From the NCBI GenBank assembly GCA_012269805.1, contig JAAXJP010000040.1:1-6779 (forward strand): a stretch of DNA of 6,779 bases, given 5' to 3'. The translations under genes and the position numbers were made by a program. A model generated the notes under the pieces. The model was not told where the DNA came from and searched no databases. It saw nothing but the letters and a program-made list of their open reading frames with translations. Shown in pieces: positions 5,389-6,779 of the stretch (positions within the stretch are counted from its first letter, which is position 1; each line of letters opens with the position of its first letter). This DNA is from Rubrivirga sp. GTDB taxonomy: Bacteria; Bacteroidota; Rhodothermia; Rhodothermales; Rubricoccaceae.

Positions 5389-6779
5389 CTACGGCGCGTC
5401 GGTGCCGCCCATGTCCATGCCGGGCATGGAGCCTCCGGACATGCCGGCGAGGGCGCTGGAGAGCTGGGCCTCGGAGTCGATCAGGAACTGGGCGCTCGTC
5501 ACCACGCGGTCGCCGGCCGACAGGCCGGAGAGGACCTGGACCATGCCCCCGGACTCCTCCCCGAGCGTGACGGGCTGGGGCCGGAAGCGGCCCTCGCCGA
5601 GCGCGAGGATGACGGCGGCCTCGCCGGCCGACTCGCCGCCGGTCCGCACGACGGCCTCGCTGGGCACGACCGGGCGCGGGGCGCTCGCGGCGCCGAAGAG
5701 CGTGGCCGTGGCGTACATGCCAGGCCGGAGTCGCCCGCCGGGGTTGGCGACGGTGATGCGGGCGGTGCCCGTCCGCGTGGCCGGGTCGATGGTGTCGTAG
5801 ACGTAGTCGACGCGGCCCCTCAGCTCCTCGCCGGGCAGTGACGTCACGTCGACGACGACGCGGGCGCCGGGGCGGACCCAGCCGAGGTCCTGCTCCGGGA
5901 CGGCCACCTGGAGGTAGAGCGCGCCCAGGTTGACGATGTCCATGAGCGGCATGCCGGGCGTGGCCTGCATCCCGTCCGTGATCCGCTTGTTCTGGACGGT
6001 CCCGCTGGCGGGCGCGTAGAGCGTGACGGTCTCCTGGATGGTGCCCGAGCGCTCGACGGCGTTGATCTGCCCGGCTCCCAATCCGAACAGGCGGAGGCGC
6101 GTCCGGGCCGCCTCGACGAGCCGGTCGGCGCCGGCCCCGCCGCCCAGCAACTGGCGGTTGCGGACCGCCAGCAGCAGCTCCTGCTGCGTGGACACGAGCT
6201 CGGGGCTGTAGATCTCCAACAGCGGCTGGCCCTGGCGGACCCGCTGGCCCTCGGTGTCGACGTAGAGCCGCTCGACGAACCCGCCGACGCGGAGCGTGAC
6301 CGTCTCGCGCCCGGTGTCGCGGGCCTCGAAGGTGCCCGTCGTGCGGACCTCGCGGTCGAGCGGCATCGTCGTGACGAGGGCCGTCCGGACGCCGATGTTC
6401 TGCAACGTGACCGGGTCGATCTCGACCGTCCCGACGGGCGCACCGCCCACCGGGACGCGCGTGAGGTCCATGCTGCAGATCGGGCACAGGCCCGGCTCGT
6501 CCTGGACGATCTGGGGGTGCATCCCGTCCTGGTAGACGAACCCGTCGCCGTCGAGGTCGTACTGGGCGAGGCCGCTGGCGTTGGCCGCGCCGCCGTCGCC
6601 GGGCGCGGCGGCGGGCGGGGCCTCGGCGACGGCGTCAGCGTCGTCGACGCCGCGGAGGACGGCCCACGCGACGCCGGCCGCCACGACGAGGGCCAGGAGC
6701 GCGTACATGACGAGCCGCGTGCGGCGGCGGCGCTGGGGGTCGAGCGGCGCCTCGGCGTAGGGGTCGGCCGGGTCGGGGG
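5389..6779 (-). CDS. cusB: CusB-type periplasmic adaptor (membrane fusion protein), 5' end outside window
   Basis: This adaptor links CusA to the outer-membrane channel and passes metal to the pump. The frame stays open to the right edge: 23 codons precede the Met codon at 6706-6708, with an RRRRTR stretch directly before the membrane anchor (MYALLALVVAAGVAWAVL). That Met is therefore inside the protein and the true start lies beyond the window. Counting from that Met: an Ala/Pro linker (22-45), an acidic DLDGDG loop (51-56), a heavy-metal-binding-like segment DGMHP ... CPICSMDL (M63, H64, C75, C78, M80), barrel-sandwich and hairpin domains (about 92-275, with GTVQNKRITDGM), beta-barrel VARPGARV-like and membrane-proximal parts (about 278-412), and a Met-rich tail (M423, M428, M431, M433). 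The usual first Cys of the YxCPMHP motif is Asp/Gly here. The stop lies 22 bases before the pump start, implying one operon. The outer-membrane channel gene is not visible and may lie upstream. Confidence 0.93.
   Translation of the reverse strand, partial: PDPADPYAEAPLDPQRRRRTRLVMYALLALVVAAGVAWAVLRGVDDADAVAEAPPAAAPGDGGAANASGLAQYDLDGDGFVYQDGMHPQIVQDEPGLCPICSMDLTRVPVGGAPVGTVEIDPVTLQNIGVRTALVTTMPLDREVRTTGTFEARDTGRETVTLRVGGFVERLYVDTEGQRVRQGQPLLEIYSPELVSTQQELLLAVRNRQLLGGGAGADRLVEAARTRLRLFGLGAGQINAVERSGTIQETVTLYAPASGTVQNKRITDGMQATPGMPLMDIVNLGALYLQVAVPEQDLGWVRPGARVVVDVTSLPGEELRGRVDYVYDTIDPATRTGTARITVANPGGRLRPGMYATATLFGAASAPRPVVPSEAVVRTGGESAGEAAVILALGEGRFRPQPVTLGEESGGMVQVLSGLSAGDRVVTSAQFLIDSEAQLSSALAGMSGGSMPGMDMGGTDAP

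Noticed and set aside
1416..5570. A plus-strand open frame of more than 4 kb antisense to the pump and DUF411 genes
   Set aside because: It is codon-aligned with cusA and the DUF411 gene, so its stops would need TTA, CTA or TCA codons in those genes, which are rare at this GC. Its predicted protein is low-complexity Arg/Asp/Gly/His-rich with no recognisable domain, while the minus frame is a clear RND pump.

Overview
The window is very GC-rich (about 70% by eye). It holds six genes, all read from the minus strand and tightly packed, with no gene-free stretch over 300 bases. They form a copper/silver (soft-metal) efflux and handling locus of a Gram-negative bacterium. The host is diderm because there is a tripartite RND pump and there are two lipoproteins with L-x-A-C lipoboxes. 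The high GC, the C-rich leaders and the lack of clear Shine-Dalgarno sequences before most genes would suit a GC-rich Bacteroidota/Rhodothermota-type organism such as the Rubricoccaceae. That placement is an impression only, and other GC-rich diderms are possible.

In transcription order (high to low coordinates) the layout is: (1) a CusB-like periplasmic adaptor, cut by the right window edge at its 5' end (5389-6779); (2) the CusA-like inner-membrane RND pump (1950-5366); (3) a DUF411 lipoprotein (1431-1946), three bases after the pump stop; (4) a small cupredoxin-fold lipoprotein (954-1400). These four have gaps of only 22, 3 and 30 bases and probably share one transcript that starts beyond the right edge. 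The outer-membrane partner (TolC/CusC type) is not in the window.

An 85-base spacer (868-953) separates this block from (5) a small thioredoxin-fold CPLC protein with an unusual acidic tail ending in Cys-Cys (487-867) and (6) a MerR-family metal sensor (34-438). The spacer contains a 20-bp imperfect dyad, resembling a MerR-family heavy-metal operator, between weak promoter-like hexamers 20 bp apart. It also contains a hairpin that would mask the only good Shine-Dalgarno sequence in the window. A perfect 11-bp inverted repeat lies between genes 5 and 6.

Working model: CusA with CusB and an unseen outer-membrane channel expels Cu(I)/Ag(I) from the periplasm. The DUF411 and cupredoxin lipoproteins bind or hand over metal at the membrane surface. 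The cytoplasmic CPLC/CC/CC protein buffers or delivers soft metal inside the cell. The MerR protein senses it and may control its own two-gene unit, and possibly the pump operon. The most notable points are the CC-tailed thioredoxin-fold protein, the regulatory spacer, the hybrid metal-site features of the MerR protein, the loop insertion in CusA and the altered metal-binding domain of CusB. No mobile element, CRISPR array, tRNA or rRNA was seen.
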